A stretch of DNA of 64,000 nt, taken from positions 2,232,001-2,296,000 of the forward strand of contig NZ_JADWYR010000001.1 of the NCBI RefSeq assembly GCF_015831355.1. Reading direction: 5' to 3'. The DNA comes from Panacibacter microcysteis (GTDB taxonomy: Bacteria > Bacteroidota > Bacteroidia > Chitinophagales > Chitinophagaceae). Positions 24,453-35,665 of this stretch are shown here, one piece after another. The first letter of the stretch is position 1. Every line of letters begins with the position of its first letter. The notes under the pieces are model-generated. The model was not told the origin of the DNA and made no database searches. It worked only from the letters and a program-made list of their open reading frames with translations. A program made the position numbers and the translations under genes.

Positions 24453-25760
24453 CTACACTTTCGGCAAACTATAGCCATTGTGATACTCAGCCGCGAGGTA
24501 CTTGTTGGCATCTGCATCGGAGAACCTTTTCGCATCTGCATCCCAGTAAATCTTTTTACCTGTTCTGAAAGCTACGTTGCCCATCTGGCATACAGTAGCT
24601 ACATGCGCCGCATCTTTAATCGGGCATTTCAGGTCTTCCATTTTCCTTGACTTTATTACATCCAGGAAATTCTTTGCATGCAGCTCGAGGCCATTATCTG
24701 TGCGTTGCTGGCGCGCAACGGCTTCCATCATCTGTTTACCATTGATGGTTTCGGGCAGTACTTCCCAGCCGCCACGGTCTACTACCAGGGTGCCGTTATT
24801 GCCAATAAACGCTACACCATGGTCGCGCTGGTACGGACCATCGTTAATGCCGGTAGCATGCTCCCACAAAAGGTTAAAGCCATTGAATTCAAAAACGGTC
24901 GTTAAAGTATCCGGTGTTTCTTCTGCATCATCAGGATAAGCAAATTTGCCACCGCTTGCAACAATACTTTTAGGCAAAGGTGCTTTAGAGCCAATGAGTG
25001 CATAATCTATCATGTGAACGCCCCAGTCTGTCATAAGACCGCCTGCATAATCCCAGTACCAGCGGAAATTAAAGTGAAAACGGTTGGGATTGAAAGGGCG
25101 CTTTTTAGCAGGACCTAACCACATATCGTAATCAACGCCTGGTGGCGGTGCACTGTCTGGTTGTACGGGTATAGATTTCATCCAGCCCTGGTACGCCCAG
25201 GCTTTTACCAGGCGCACATTGCCCAGTTTACCAGCGTGTACAAACTCCATTGCATCCTGGTAATGTTTATTACTACGCTGCCACTGCCCCACCTGCACCA
25301 CCCGGTTGTATTTTTGTTGTGCGCCGATCATTACTGCACATTCTGCAATGGAATTACCAGCAGGCTTTTCGCAATACACATCTTTGCCTGCCGCAACGGC
25401 ATCTACCATTATTTTGCAATGCCAGTGGTCTGGTGTACCAATTACTACAGCATCTACATTTTTATCGTCCAGTAATTTGCGGTAGTCGCCATAGATAACC
25501 GGCTTTATATTTTCTTTCGCCAGCTCGGCCATGCGTTTGTCGAGAACAGATTTGTCAACGTCGCAAATAGCTACCAGCTGAGCTTCAGGATTTTTGAGGA
25601 TGGCTCTTACATCGCTCCACCCCATACCATTGATACCAATTGCGCCGATGTTGATCTTTTCATTGGCCGCGATCTTCCTGGCGGCGTGTAATGATGCAGG
25701 GAGGATTAAAGAGCCTGCAGTAAACATACCGGTGTTCTGTAAGAATTGTCTGCGCTTCAT
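24453..25760 (-). CDS. Gfo/Idh/MocA-family oxidoreductase with Tat-like signal
   Basis: 435 residues. N-terminus MKRRQFLQNTGMFTAGSLILPASLHAA is a twin-arginine-type signal (RRQFLQ). The Rossmann part starts INIGAIGINGMGWSDV, followed by AICDVDKS and the family motif VYCEKPAGNSIAECAVM with the catalytic Lys of EKP. The C-terminal alpha/beta domain contains GLMTDWGVHMIDYA. Such exported NAD(P)-dependent oxidoreductases act on periplasmic sugars, and in Bacteroidota several make 3-keto glycosides. The DUF1080 gene at 18533 could be functionally related. The 245-bp stretch upstream of its start (25761-26005) shows nothing recognisable. Confidence 0.93.
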   Translation of the reverse strand: MKRRQFLQNTGMFTAGSLILPASLHAARKIAANEKINIGAIGINGMGWSDVRAILKNPEAQLVAICDVDKSVLDKRMAELAKENIKPVIYGDYRKLLDDKNVDAVVIGTPDHWHCKIMVDAVAAGKDVYCEKPAGNSIAECAVMIGAQQKYNRVVQVGQWQRSNKHYQDAMEFVHAGKLGNVRLVKAWAYQGWMKSIPVQPDSAPPPGVDYDMWLGPAKKRPFNPNRFHFNFRWYWDYAGGLMTDWGVHMIDYALIGSKAPLPKSIVASGGKFAYPDDAEETPDTLTTVFEFNGFNLLWEHATGINDGPYQRDHGVAFIGNNGTLVVDRGGWEVLPETINGKQMMEAVARQQRTDNGLELHAKNFLDVIKSRKMEDLKCPIKDAAHVATVCQMGNVAFRTGKKIYWDADAKRFSDADANKYLAAEYHNGYSLPKV

Positions 25761-26005
25761 ACGTTGAAATACTTATATGTGAAAGTAAAATTGAGCGGGT
25801 GTGTGTTATAGCAACCTGTTGTTGGCGCCAAGAGATAACAGCACCAGCAAGCATCGTTTTAAACCATTACCCGTTTAAAGTAACGAAGAATAAATAATAA
25901 AATCAGGAAATACACTTATAAAAGCGGGAGGGCTTAATAAAGTTTTAGAAATGGATAAAAAAGTAAAAGGGTTGATTATACATGAAATATTTACGTAATT
26001 GTTTA

Positions 26006-26248
26006 TTAGCTACGGTAGCAGGATGATAACAGGCAACCAATGCGGGAAAGCAGTGCGGCATCGGTAATCTCATCATTCAGCCACTGGTTCATACTACAAT
26101 TGATATCGCCAATGTTTTTACCATTCAGTTTTGCATTGAAGCAGGCCGGCATGCCGTTCTCTACCGGCAGCAGGTATGGTGTGGCTGACAATGAATGTAA
26201 TTCGCCACCATGATAAAATGTAAGATTGATTTCTTCGAGAATGCTCAT
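26006..26248 (-). CDS. Small hypothetical protein (80 aa)
   Basis: The ATG at 26248 gives MSILEEINLTFYHGGELHSL..., a small soluble protein ending LLSRIGCLLSSCYRS. The phrase ACFNAKLNGKNIGDINCSMNQWLNDEITDAALLSRIG has the shape of small Bacteroidota proteins with a FxVxINGxxIGxIxxxxGxW pattern. The frame remains open 99 bp further upstream, but those codons are rich in unlikely residues. No function known. Coding status is moderate because there is no strong ribosome binding site or operon partner. Confidence 0.55.
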   Translation of the reverse strand: MSILEEINLTFYHGGELHSLSATPYLLPVENGMPACFNAKLNGKNIGDINCSMNQWLNDEITDAALLSRIGCLLSSCYRS

Positions 26249-26460
26249 ACTACCAGTAAATTCAAAATGTTTGCCAATGCATTTTCTATCGTTTCCTGTG
26301 CCTGGAACGATACAGCGATGCCTGGCAGTGTATTGTTTTTTCCACACTTTTAGTGTAGTGCAGGCAAACGCTGCACAAAACGAATGCTAATAGCGTAGAG
26401 GCAGCTGCTGCAGCGCTGTGGTGACTGTGCCGCTGCGAACAGCCGCCATAGCAAACTGCT

Positions 26461-26492
26461 GCACAAGTGTGCGACGCAAGTAAAGCTGCCAT
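26461..26492 (+). repeat. Dispersed intergenic repeat, type A core, right-facing copy with inner arm
   Basis: Core GCACAAGTGTGCGACGCAAG (26461-26480), then GCTGCCAT. The conserved inner arm CCGCTGCGAACAGCCGCCAT is intact just upstream (26430-26449). The left half of the element is absent, which fits a half-element. It lies in the 361-bp gap between the 80-aa gene and the Gfo/Idh gene. Confidence 0.86.
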
Positions 26493-26585
26493 AGAAATCT
26501 GCTGCCGGTTACCTGGCCACCATTAACGTGTAATACCCTTTTGCCGTGTGCAAAACAGGTCAGGTGGCTGCACGGGCAATCCCCT

Positions 26586-26593
26586 TATCTTTA
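26586..26593 (+). promoter_or_regulatory. Putative minus-7 box of the Gfo/Idh-sugar transferase unit
   Basis: TATCTTTA, 16 bp upstream of the ATG at 26610, resembles TAnnTTTG. Confidence 0.4.
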
Positions 26594-26609
26594 CAGGCAA
26601 ATTTTTAGT

Positions 26610-27587
26610 ATGTTGAAAGTTGGTGTTTTTGGTGTGGGCCACCTGGGAAAATTTCATTTGAATAACTGGAAAGAGATTGAAGGCGTAACATTGGTTGGTT
26701 TCTATGACCCTAATGACGCTGCGGCCAAAGAGGTTTCTGAAAAATATGGGTTGAAAAGATTTGACACTGCAGCCGCTTTACTTGCCGTTACAGATGCAGC
26801 AGATATTGTGGCGCCTACCAATCACCACTTTGTTTTGTGCGAAGCTGCAATAAGAGCCGGCAAGCATGTTTTTGTGGAGAAGCCACTGGCAAATACTATT
26901 GACGAAGGTCGGCAGATTGTAAAGATGGCGAGGGAGGCAGGTGTAAAAGTACAGGTTGGCCATGTAGAAAGATTTAACCCTGCCTACACGGCCATTAAAA
27001 ACATGACCATAAAACCAGGTTTTATAGAGGTACACAGGCTTGCCCAGTTTAACCCACGTGGTACCGAGGTAAGCGTTATTCTTGACCTGATGATACATGA
27101 TATTGACATTATTCTAAGCCTGGTTAAAAGCGATGTAAAAAATATTTATGCCAGCGGTGTAGCGGTAATGACAGACACGCCTGACATAGCAAATGTGCGT
27201 ATAGAGTTTAACAACGGATGCGTGGCAAACCTTACCAGCAGCAGGATCAGCATGAAAAAAATGCGCAAGATGCGGGTATTTCAAAAAGATGCATACATTG
27301 GTATTGATTTCCTGGAAAAGAAAACAGAGATCATTAAATTACACGAGCCGGCTGACGCAAATGCATTTTCTTTTGAGCTTGAGACACCCAACGGTGAAAC
27401 AAAAACGATTGCTGTAATAAACCCCGAAACAAAACCCGCCAATGCCATTAAAGACGAATTATCATCATTTGTAACTGCTGTTGTGAACAATACAGCTACT
27501 GAAGTTTCTGAAATTGATGGTTTTCTTGCAATGGAAGTTGCCCACCGTATTTTGGAAAAAATCGGGGCAACCAGCATAACGGCGTGA
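26610..27587 (+). CDS. Gfo/Idh/MocA-family oxidoreductase (cytosolic)
   Basis: Starts at ATG 26610 (325 residues): MLKVGVFGVGHLGKFHLNNW, a Rossmann GxGxxG-type motif directly at the N-terminus. A longer frame to 26541 would read through the promoter-like box. Conserved features: YDPNDAAAKE, HVFVEKPLANTIDEGR with the EKP motif, GHVERFNPAY and the C-terminal domain with DLMIHDIDIILSLV. No export signal. It is 13 bp from a polyprenyl-phosphate sugar transferase gene, so a role in nucleotide-sugar or polysaccharide precursor modification is plausible; the substrate is not determined. Confidence 0.92.
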   Translation: MLKVGVFGVGHLGKFHLNNWKEIEGVTLVGFYDPNDAAAKEVSEKYGLKRFDTAAALLAVTDAADIVAPTNHHFVLCEAAIRAGKHVFVEKPLANTIDEGRQIVKMAREAGVKVQVGHVERFNPAYTAIKNMTIKPGFIEVHRLAQFNPRGTEVSVILDLMIHDIDIILSLVKSDVKNIYASGVAVMTDTPDIANVRIEFNNGCVANLTSSRISMKKMRKMRVFQKDAYIGIDFLEKKTEIIKLHEPADANAFSFELETPNGETKTIAVINPETKPANAIKDELSSFVTAVVNNTATEVSEIDGFLAMEVAHRILEKIGATSITA

Positions 27588-27600
27588 TTTCTTTTTAGCT

Positions 27601-29025
27601 ATGGATACCTCCAGGCCAATACGTATAAATGTTTATATTTTCAGCGATATCATTGCATCTGCTGCAGTATGGACAGGTATAGCCTTACAGCGGAAAAAGC
27701 TGCTTAATGAAGCGCCGCAAACTTTGAAGGGTCTGTTTACCGCTGATGCATATTTTCCGCTCTCATTACTGCTTACGGTGTTATTCTGGCTGGTGCTGTA
27801 CTCCATTACCGGTGCTTACAACAACGCTGTTTATAAACGCTCCCGGCTTACAGATTTTAATAACACGCTTATACAATCTTTTACAGGATCCATCATTCTC
27901 TTCTTTGTACTTTTCATGAACGATGGTGAAAGGAACTACAACTATTTCTATATTACATTTTTCTCTCTTTTCTTTTTGCAAACCATAGCAACTTTTATTG
28001 GCCGCTTTATCATTGTTACCATGGCAAGGCGGCAACTGGAATCGGGTAAATTTTCTTTTCGTACACTCATCGTAGGCAATAGCCGTAAAGCATCTGATGC
28101 ATTAAAGGAGATCAGGAAAAGCCGTCTTATTGTAGGGTATGATATTGTTGGTTTTATTGCCACAGACCCTGCGCTGAAGAATGGTATTACAAAATCACTT
28201 ACCTGCCTGGGCGATCTGCCATCGATGGAACAAATGATCTATGAAAAAAAGATTCAGCGTGTAATTGTTGCGCTGGATAAAAACGAAGCATCTTTAAAAG
28301 AGCAGATCATCAGCAGGCTGAGCGAAAAAGACGTAGAAGTAAAACTGGTGCCTGATACGTATGAAATTCTTTCCGGCGCCGTAAAGACCGCCAACATACC
28401 AGATGCTGTGTTGATCGATATTGACACCGGCCTGATGCCTGCATGGCAGGAAAACATCAAACGGCTGATCGATATTACTGCATCTCTTACAGCAATGATT
28501 ACACTAAGTCCTTTCCTGCTTTTCGTGGCCATTAAAACAAAACTTTCCTCGCCCGGCAGTATTATTTTCTCGCAGGAGCGAATCGGTTACAAAGGCAAGC
28601 CATTCATCATACACAAGTTTCGTTCAATGTTTATCAATGCCGAACAAAACGGGCCTGCATTATCTGCCGAGAATGATCCGCGCATTACACCATGGGGCAG
28701 GTTTATGCGCAAGTGGCGTATAGACGAGCTGCCGCAATTGTGGAATATACTGCTGGGCGAAATGAGTTTTATAGGTCCAAGACCAGAGCGCAGGTTTTAT
28801 ATAGACCAGATCAATGCGCAAACACCCTATTACCGTTACCTGCTAAAAGTAAAGCCCGGCCTTACTTCCTGGGGCATGGTGCAGTTTGGTTATGCTTCAT
28901 CCGTAGGGCAAATGATTGAGCGTATGAAGTATGATCTTGTTTACATTGAAAACATTTCACTGCTGCTCGATCTTAAAATAATGATCTACACACTCAAAAT
29001 CATTTTTTCCGGTAAAGGAAAATAA
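27601..29025 (+). CDS. Polyprenyl-phosphate sugar-1-phosphate transferase (WcaJ/EpsL-type)
   Basis: 474 residues. N-terminal half: four hydrophobic segments and a CoA-binding-like region (FRTLIVGNSRKASDALKEIRKSR). C-terminal half: a helix (LTAMITLSPFLLFVAIKTKL) and the bacterial sugar transferase domain with FSQERIGYKGKPFIIHKFRSM, NDPRITPWGRFMRKWRIDELPQLWNILLGEMSFIGPRPERRFY, all hallmark motifs. The enzyme starts exopolysaccharide or O-antigen units by moving a sugar phosphate to undecaprenyl phosphate at the inner membrane. No other capsule genes lie downstream; uppP (35.7 kb) supplies the recycled carrier lipid. Confidence 0.95.
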   Translation: MDTSRPIRINVYIFSDIIASAAVWTGIALQRKKLLNEAPQTLKGLFTADAYFPLSLLLTVLFWLVLYSITGAYNNAVYKRSRLTDFNNTLIQSFTGSIILFFVLFMNDGERNYNYFYITFFSLFFLQTIATFIGRFIIVTMARRQLESGKFSFRTLIVGNSRKASDALKEIRKSRLIVGYDIVGFIATDPALKNGITKSLTCLGDLPSMEQMIYEKKIQRVIVALDKNEASLKEQIISRLSEKDVEVKLVPDTYEILSGAVKTANIPDAVLIDIDTGLMPAWQENIKRLIDITASLTAMITLSPFLLFVAIKTKLSSPGSIIFSQERIGYKGKPFIIHKFRSMFINAEQNGPALSAENDPRITPWGRFMRKWRIDELPQLWNILLGEMSFIGPRPERRFYIDQINAQTPYYRYLLKVKPGLTSWGMVQFGYASSVGQMIERMKYDLVYIENISLLLDLKIMIYTLKIIFSGKGK

Positions 29026-29149
29026 GTAAACCGGGAATCGTCAATTGTTATAAGTTATACGATCGGTTGCCAAAGCAGAATGCTGTCACGCAGTGTTATT
29101 GGTCAGTTTATTTTTCAGTACCAGGCTGCATTGCTACTATTATGCTGTA

Positions 29150-29169
29150 CTTGCGTCGCACACTTGTAC
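29150..29169 (-). repeat. Dispersed intergenic repeat, type A core, solo left-facing copy
   Basis: CTTGCGTCGCACACTTGTAC in the 217-bp gap between the convergent sugar transferase and ligA genes; no clear second arm. Confidence 0.85.
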
Positions 29170-29242
29170 TGCAGCAATCATTTCAGCATCGGCTAACCCG
29201 CTGTGTTTTTACAGGCAGGTACAAACTCAAAACACATCGTTT

Positions 29243-31369
<2,127 letters not shown>

Positions 31370-31470
31370 CTACAATTAATCGCGATAAAGATAAAAGAGA
31401 TTTGCACATGCGCATGCATATTCGAACCGGGGGCAGGCTAAAAAGAACAGGCCGGGCGGGTAACAAAATT

Positions 31471-31501
31471 TTTCTTTGCATCCAGCTAATCTTTAACTTC
31501 C
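31471..31501 (+). promoter_or_regulatory. Putative promoter boxes of the HerA-like gene
   Basis: Two minus-7-like boxes, TTTCTTTG (31471-31478) and TAACTTCC (31494-31501), lie 45 and 15 bp ahead of the ATG. Confidence 0.35.
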
Positions 31502-31515
31502 GCAAAACTTTTGTA

Positions 31516-33081
31516 ATGCCTGATCAAAGTCAATTTCTTGCTGCTGTTAATACCGGGTATAACTTCAAAGGCGAACATGTAAAGATTGGTTGCGCCATGC
31601 TCGAAGGCCAGGTTGTGCCGGGTGCAGATGTTTTTATACCGCTAAAAATGCTCAACCGCCATGGGTTAATTGCAGGCGCCACAGGCACAGGTAAGACCAA
31701 GACGTTACAGGTACTCAGTGAATTCCTGAGTGATGCAAGCGTGCCGGTGGTAATGATGGATATTAAAGGCGACCTGAGTGGTATTGCCGCTGCAGGCAGT
31801 GTAAATGATAAGATAGCTGAACGTACAAAACTCCTCAACATAGATTACAAACCTGCAGCATTCCCCGTTGAACTGCTTACGCTCAGCAATGAGAAAGGTG
31901 CGAGGCTTAGGGCAACAGTTACCGAATTCGGGCCTATCTTGCTGAGTAAAATTCTTGGCCTGAATGATACGCAGGGTGGCCTTGTAGCCATGCTGTTTAA
32001 ATACTGCGATGACAACCAGCTACCTTTGCTAGACCTGAAAGATTTTATAAAAGTGCTGCAGTTTGCCGGTAATGAGGGCAAGGCAGAGCTTACAAAACTG
32101 TATGGCAACATTTCATCTACCACAACCGGTACCATTCTGCGCAAAGTGATTGAACTGCAGCAGCAGGGTGCTGATGTGTTTTTTGGTGAACCAAGTTTTG
32201 AAGTGGATGACCTGATGCGTATTAGCGATGATGGCCGGGGTATGATCAATATTCTGCGTGTTACAGACATGCAAAGCAGGCCGAAATTATTCTCCACGTT
32301 TATGCTGCAGTTGCTGGCAGAGCTATATGCCACATGCCCCGAAGAAGGCGATATGGAAAAGCCCAAACTGGTAATGTTTATTGATGAGGCACACCTCTTG
32401 TTTGAAGAAGCAACAGAAGCACTGTTGCAACATATAGAAACGGTCATCAAACTCATCCGTTCAAAAGGTATTGGCATTTTCTTTTGTACGCAAAACCCGC
32501 AGGATGTACCGGCTGCTATACTCAGCCAGCTTGGTTTAAAAGTGCAGCATGCGCTCAGGGCGTTTACTGCTGCCGACCGTAAAACAATTAAGCAGGCTGC
32601 CGAAAATTTCCCTGAAAGTGATTATTATAAAACGGATGAATTGCTTACACAAATGGGAACCGGCGAGGCTTTTGTAACAACGCTCAATGAAAAAGGTATT
32701 CCTGCACCGCTGGTGCATACCATGCTTTGCCCGCCCCGCAGCCGTATGGATATCCTCAGCGATAGTGAGATAGATACACTGAACAGCAGGAGTAAACTGG
32801 TAAATAAATATAACCGCACCATCGATAATGAAAGTGCGTATGAATTACTCAACGATAAGATAGCTGAAGCAGCAGAAAAGGCACAGGCAGAACAGGAAGA
32901 AAAGCAACGTGCAAAGGAAGCAGCGAAAGAAGAGAAAAGCAAACCAAAAGACAAAGGATTTTTTGATGACCCGACGGTAAAGCAGGTGCAGCGTACAGCC
33001 GCATCTATCATTACGAGGAGTTTGCTAGGTGCACTTGGCCTTGGTGGCAGAAGCCGGAAGCGGAAAACAAGTTTGTGGTAA
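31516..33081 (+). CDS. HerA-like P-loop ATPase, DUF853 (YjgR) family
   Basis: 521 residues from ATG 31516 (MPDQSQFLAAVNTGY); 38 extra upstream codons in frame are basic and unlikely to be translated. Walker A ATGTGKTKT with K60, Walker B LVMFIDEAH with D290-E291, and the downstream FFCTQNPQDVPAAILSQLGLKVQHALRAFTAADRKTIKQAA typical of DUF853/HerA C-terminal helicase proteins. The C-terminus has an Ala/Glu/Lys-rich coiled coil (EAAEKAQAEQEEKQRAKEAAKEEKS) and a basic tail. Likely a DNA-translocating or pumping ATPase of unclear role. No NurA-type nuclease partner is adjacent. Confidence 0.92.
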   Translation: MPDQSQFLAAVNTGYNFKGEHVKIGCAMLEGQVVPGADVFIPLKMLNRHGLIAGATGTGKTKTLQVLSEFLSDASVPVVMMDIKGDLSGIAAAGSVNDKIAERTKLLNIDYKPAAFPVELLTLSNEKGARLRATVTEFGPILLSKILGLNDTQGGLVAMLFKYCDDNQLPLLDLKDFIKVLQFAGNEGKAELTKLYGNISSTTTGTILRKVIELQQQGADVFFGEPSFEVDDLMRISDDGRGMINILRVTDMQSRPKLFSTFMLQLLAELYATCPEEGDMEKPKLVMFIDEAHLLFEEATEALLQHIETVIKLIRSKGIGIFFCTQNPQDVPAAILSQLGLKVQHALRAFTAADRKTIKQAAENFPESDYYKTDELLTQMGTGEAFVTTLNEKGIPAPLVHTMLCPPRSRMDILSDSEIDTLNSRSKLVNKYNRTIDNESAYELLNDKIAEAAEKAQAEQEEKQRAKEAAKEEKSKPKDKGFFDDPTVKQVQRTAASIITRSLLGALGLGGRSRKRKTSLW

Positions 33082-33107
33082 AATAATGTACCCGGCAGCA
33101 GCGCAGG

Positions 33108-33343
33108 TGGCATCGCCGGTTGCGTCGCACACTTCGGCAGCCAGTTTTCATGGCAGCTGTTCGCAGCGGCATGTACAGGTGTAGTAATAGCAGTTTTTTA
33201 AACAACAAAACAACCTTATGCATACAGCAGCATTACCACACCAAACGTGCAGCGCTTATGCTACGTCTGGGAGTAAATGACCGGAACGCTGCAGTCGCCA
33301 TAACAACGGAACGTACAAGTGAGTGACACAACAGGCGATGCCA
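33108..33343. repeat. Paired dispersed repeat (MITE-like element), type A left end and type B right end
   Basis: The left end is TGGCATCGCCGGTTGCGTCGC (core 33119-33138, outer part of the core decayed to TTCGGC) with inner arm TTCATGGCAGCTGTTCGCAGCGG, which keeps the GCTG-TTCG-CAGC hairpin. The right core is at 33313-33332 (GTACAAGTGAGTGACACAAC), then AGGCGATGCCA, with inner arm CGCTGCAGTCGCCATAAC. The A and B ends are swapped compared with the 8.6-kb and 12-kb elements. It occupies the 367-bp gap between the convergent HerA-like and MBL genes. Confidence 0.86.
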
Positions 33344-33448
33344 TACAATACTACTGCTGAAACAATAGTAACAGGCATTTGCTGCAACTAAAAACAATAT
33401 CCTGTTCTGCCATACATCAAAGCCGTTCTTATTCAGCATTCCCCGCAA

Positions 33449-34288
33449 CTATATTTCAGATAACCTGAATTTATCTTTCTCCCTTATACCACGTTCTGTT
33501 TGCTGCAGGTTGCAACACTCTGTGAAAGGGTCATGCTCAAAATAAAGTGTATAGTTATTTTCCAGTGCTTCTGTGAGAAAAGATTTTTTCTCGTGCAGTG
33601 TTGTTAACGGAAACATGTCGTAGGCCATTACATACGGCAGCGGTATATGGAATGTTGCGGGCAGCAGGTCTGCCATGTACACAATTGTTTGACCGTTATA
33701 ATTGATCTGTGGCAGCATCATACCTTCGGTATGGCCGTTTACATAACGGATCTTAATATGTTCAAATAGCTGGTGGCCTTCTGTAAAAGGTACAAACTGC
33801 AACTGGCCATGCTCCTGTATGGGCAGTATATTCTCTTTAAGAAAAGATGCTTTCTCGCGGTCGTTTGGTTTGGTGGCCCACTCCCAGTGGCGCTCATTGC
33901 TCCAGTAGGTGGCGTTTTTAAATGCCGGCACCAGTTTGTCGTTTACTTTTTCAACGCTGCCTCCGCAATGATCAAAATGCAGGTGGGTAAGAATAACATC
34001 TGTTATATCATCTTTACCAAAACCATGTTTTTTCAAAGAGCTGCCAAGCGTATCATTGCCATGCAGGTAATAATGCGAAAAAAATTTTTCTGATTGTTTA
34101 TTGCCAATGCCATTGTCTATAAGAATAAGTCTGTTGCCGTCTTCAACAAGCAGGCAACGCATGGCCCATGTGCACATATTGTTTTCATCTGATGGGTTCA
34201 TCTTGTGCCAGATACTCTTGGGCACAACGCCAAACATGGCGCCGCCATCCAGTTTAAAAAGCTCCGTATCGATCGTGTATAATTTCAT
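33449..34288 (-). CDS. MBL-fold metallohydrolase
   Basis: 279 residues from ATG 34288 (MKLYTIDTELFKLDGGAMFG). The metal motif THLHFDHCGGS is the classical HxHxDH, and later single-residue ligands fit IRYVNGHTEGMM (H), VYMADLLPA (D) and LYFEHDPF (H). The fold group includes lactonases, phosphodiesterases and glyoxalase-like enzymes; the N-terminal 'LDGGAMFGVVPK' and 'WHMNPxDExN' features resemble quorum-quenching lactonase-type members, but no substrate can be assigned. It starts 10 bp after the transporter gene and is probably co-transcribed with it. Confidence 0.93.
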   Translation of the reverse strand: MKLYTIDTELFKLDGGAMFGVVPKSIWHKMNPSDENNMCTWAMRCLLVEDGNRLILIDNGIGNKQSEKFFSHYYLHGNDTLGSSLKKHGFGKDDITDVILTHLHFDHCGGSVEKVNDKLVPAFKNATYWSNERHWEWATKPNDREKASFLKENILPIQEHGQLQFVPFTEGHQLFEHIKIRYVNGHTEGMMLPQINYNGQTIVYMADLLPATFHIPLPYVMAYDMFPLTTLHEKKSFLTEALENNYTLYFEHDPFTECCNLQQTERGIREKDKFRLSEI

Positions 34289-34298
34289 AGCAACTGTT

Positions 34299-35594
34299 TT
34301 ATTGCACTTTCTTTTGAAAGCGCCAGGCAGTAAATAAAAAACCAAAACCTATTACAAAGAAAATAATGAGTGAGAGTATGGAGTGCTGCATACTGCCTGT
34401 GAGTTCTTCTATATAACCAAAGCTGAATATGCCGATTACAATAGCAATTTTTTCTGTAAGATCGTAATAGCTAAAATACGAAGCGGTATCTTTTGTTACC
34501 GGCATCAGCTTGGAATAAGTAGACCGGCTAAGCGATTGTATGCCACCCATTACAAGCCCTACAGCAGTAGCAAGGAAATAAAACAGGAACTCCGGATCGC
34601 CGCCTGCTTCTTTATATTCGGCAATAAAGTATGCAGCAATGCATATAATGATCCAAAATACAATTACACCCATCAGCACCGGCAGGTTGCCAATCTTTTC
34701 TGACAGGCGGCTCATAAAAAAAGCACCGGCAATGGCTACCAGTTGGATAATTACAACGGTTATAATAAGTTTTTTATCGTCCAGTTGCAGCAGTTTACTG
34801 CCAAATAATGTGGCGGCCAGCATTACTGTTTGTACACCCATGCTGTAAAAAAAGAAGCCGCGCAAAAATCTTTTAAGCACAGGTAGTTTGGTTACCTCGT
34901 TAAACACTTTTTTTACTTCTTTAAAACCGTCTGTTACAACGTTGGCAGTGGTACGGGCACTTGCAGTGTTGGCAGGCAGCCTGCTGAAGGTAATTTGTGC
35001 AAAACCAATCCACCAAATGCCTACGAGTAAAAACGTAATGCGTGTAGCCATAGCAGCATCAGGCAGTAGCAGTACCAGCCCAAAACCCACCGCCTGCATA
35101 ATAACACTGCCGATGTATCCATAGGAAAAACCTTTGGCACTAATGCGGTCCCTGTCGGCCGGTGCCGCTATTTCGGGCAGGTAGGCATTGTAAAAAACAA
35201 GGCTGCCCACATACCCCATACATGCCATCATAAATGCCAGGATGCCCAGCCATATGTTGCTGCTGGTAAAGAAAAATAACAGGCTGCAGCCCACCGCACC
35301 CAGCACGCAAAAGAACTGCATAAAGCTTTTTTTGTTGCCACGTGTATCAGCTATGGAAGTAAGTACCGGGTAAGAAAATGCCACCAGCAGGTAAGCGGCG
35401 GCAAGCGTATAATCGTATAAAGATGAATTCACGAATGTGCGGCCAAGAAAGACTACTTTATCTGTATCGCCCGTTTTAGCTACAGAAGTAAAATATATGG
35501 GGAAGAACGTAGTGGTAATAACCAGGTTATATACACTGTTGGCCCAGTCGTACATGGCCCAGCCATTGATTACTTTTTTAGATGCTGTTTGCAT
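34299..35594 (-). CDS. UMF1-type MFS transporter (Atg22-like)
   Basis: 431 residues with about twelve hydrophobic segments. The N-terminal motif INGWAMYDWANSVYNLVITTTFFPIYF is the hallmark of the UMF1/Atg22-like branch of the major facilitator superfamily; MGGIQSLSRSTYSKLMP in the second half is likewise family-specific. It has a characteristic broad loop after helix 2. The transported substrate is unknown; family members have been linked to amino acid or nutrient efflux. Located between the uppP terminator and the MBL gene, in an apparent two-gene unit. Confidence 0.93.
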   Translation of the reverse strand: MQTASKKVINGWAMYDWANSVYNLVITTTFFPIYFTSVAKTGDTDKVVFLGRTFVNSSLYDYTLAAAYLLVAFSYPVLTSIADTRGNKKSFMQFFCVLGAVGCSLLFFFTSSNIWLGILAFMMACMGYVGSLVFYNAYLPEIAAPADRDRISAKGFSYGYIGSVIMQAVGFGLVLLLPDAAMATRITFLLVGIWWIGFAQITFSRLPANTASARTTANVVTDGFKEVKKVFNEVTKLPVLKRFLRGFFFYSMGVQTVMLAATLFGSKLLQLDDKKLIITVVIIQLVAIAGAFFMSRLSEKIGNLPVLMGVIVFWIIICIAAYFIAEYKEAGGDPEFLFYFLATAVGLVMGGIQSLSRSTYSKLMPVTKDTASYFSYYDLTEKIAIVIGIFSFGYIEELTGSMQHSILSLIIFFVIGFGFLFTAWRFQKKVQ

Positions 35595-35612
35595 TGTAGT
35601 CGTTTAATAAAA

Positions 35613-35635
35613 CTGCCCCCGGTAATCGGGGGCAG
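35613..35635 (-). terminator. Strong hairpin terminator of the ftsX-DUF3098-uppP unit
   Basis: A 9-bp GC-rich perfect stem CTGCCCCCG / CGGGGGCAG, loop GTAAT; in minus-strand reading it is followed by TTTTATTA. It also lies immediately upstream of the UMF1 gene start. Confidence 0.88.
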
Positions 35636-35665
35636 AAAATTAAGCAATTAATTTATGAATTCATT

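Noticed and set aside
31402-31515. 38-codon N-terminal extension of the HerA-like ATPase
   Set aside because: Composition is basic and unlike the family; it spans promoter-like boxes, and ATG 31516 matches the family start.
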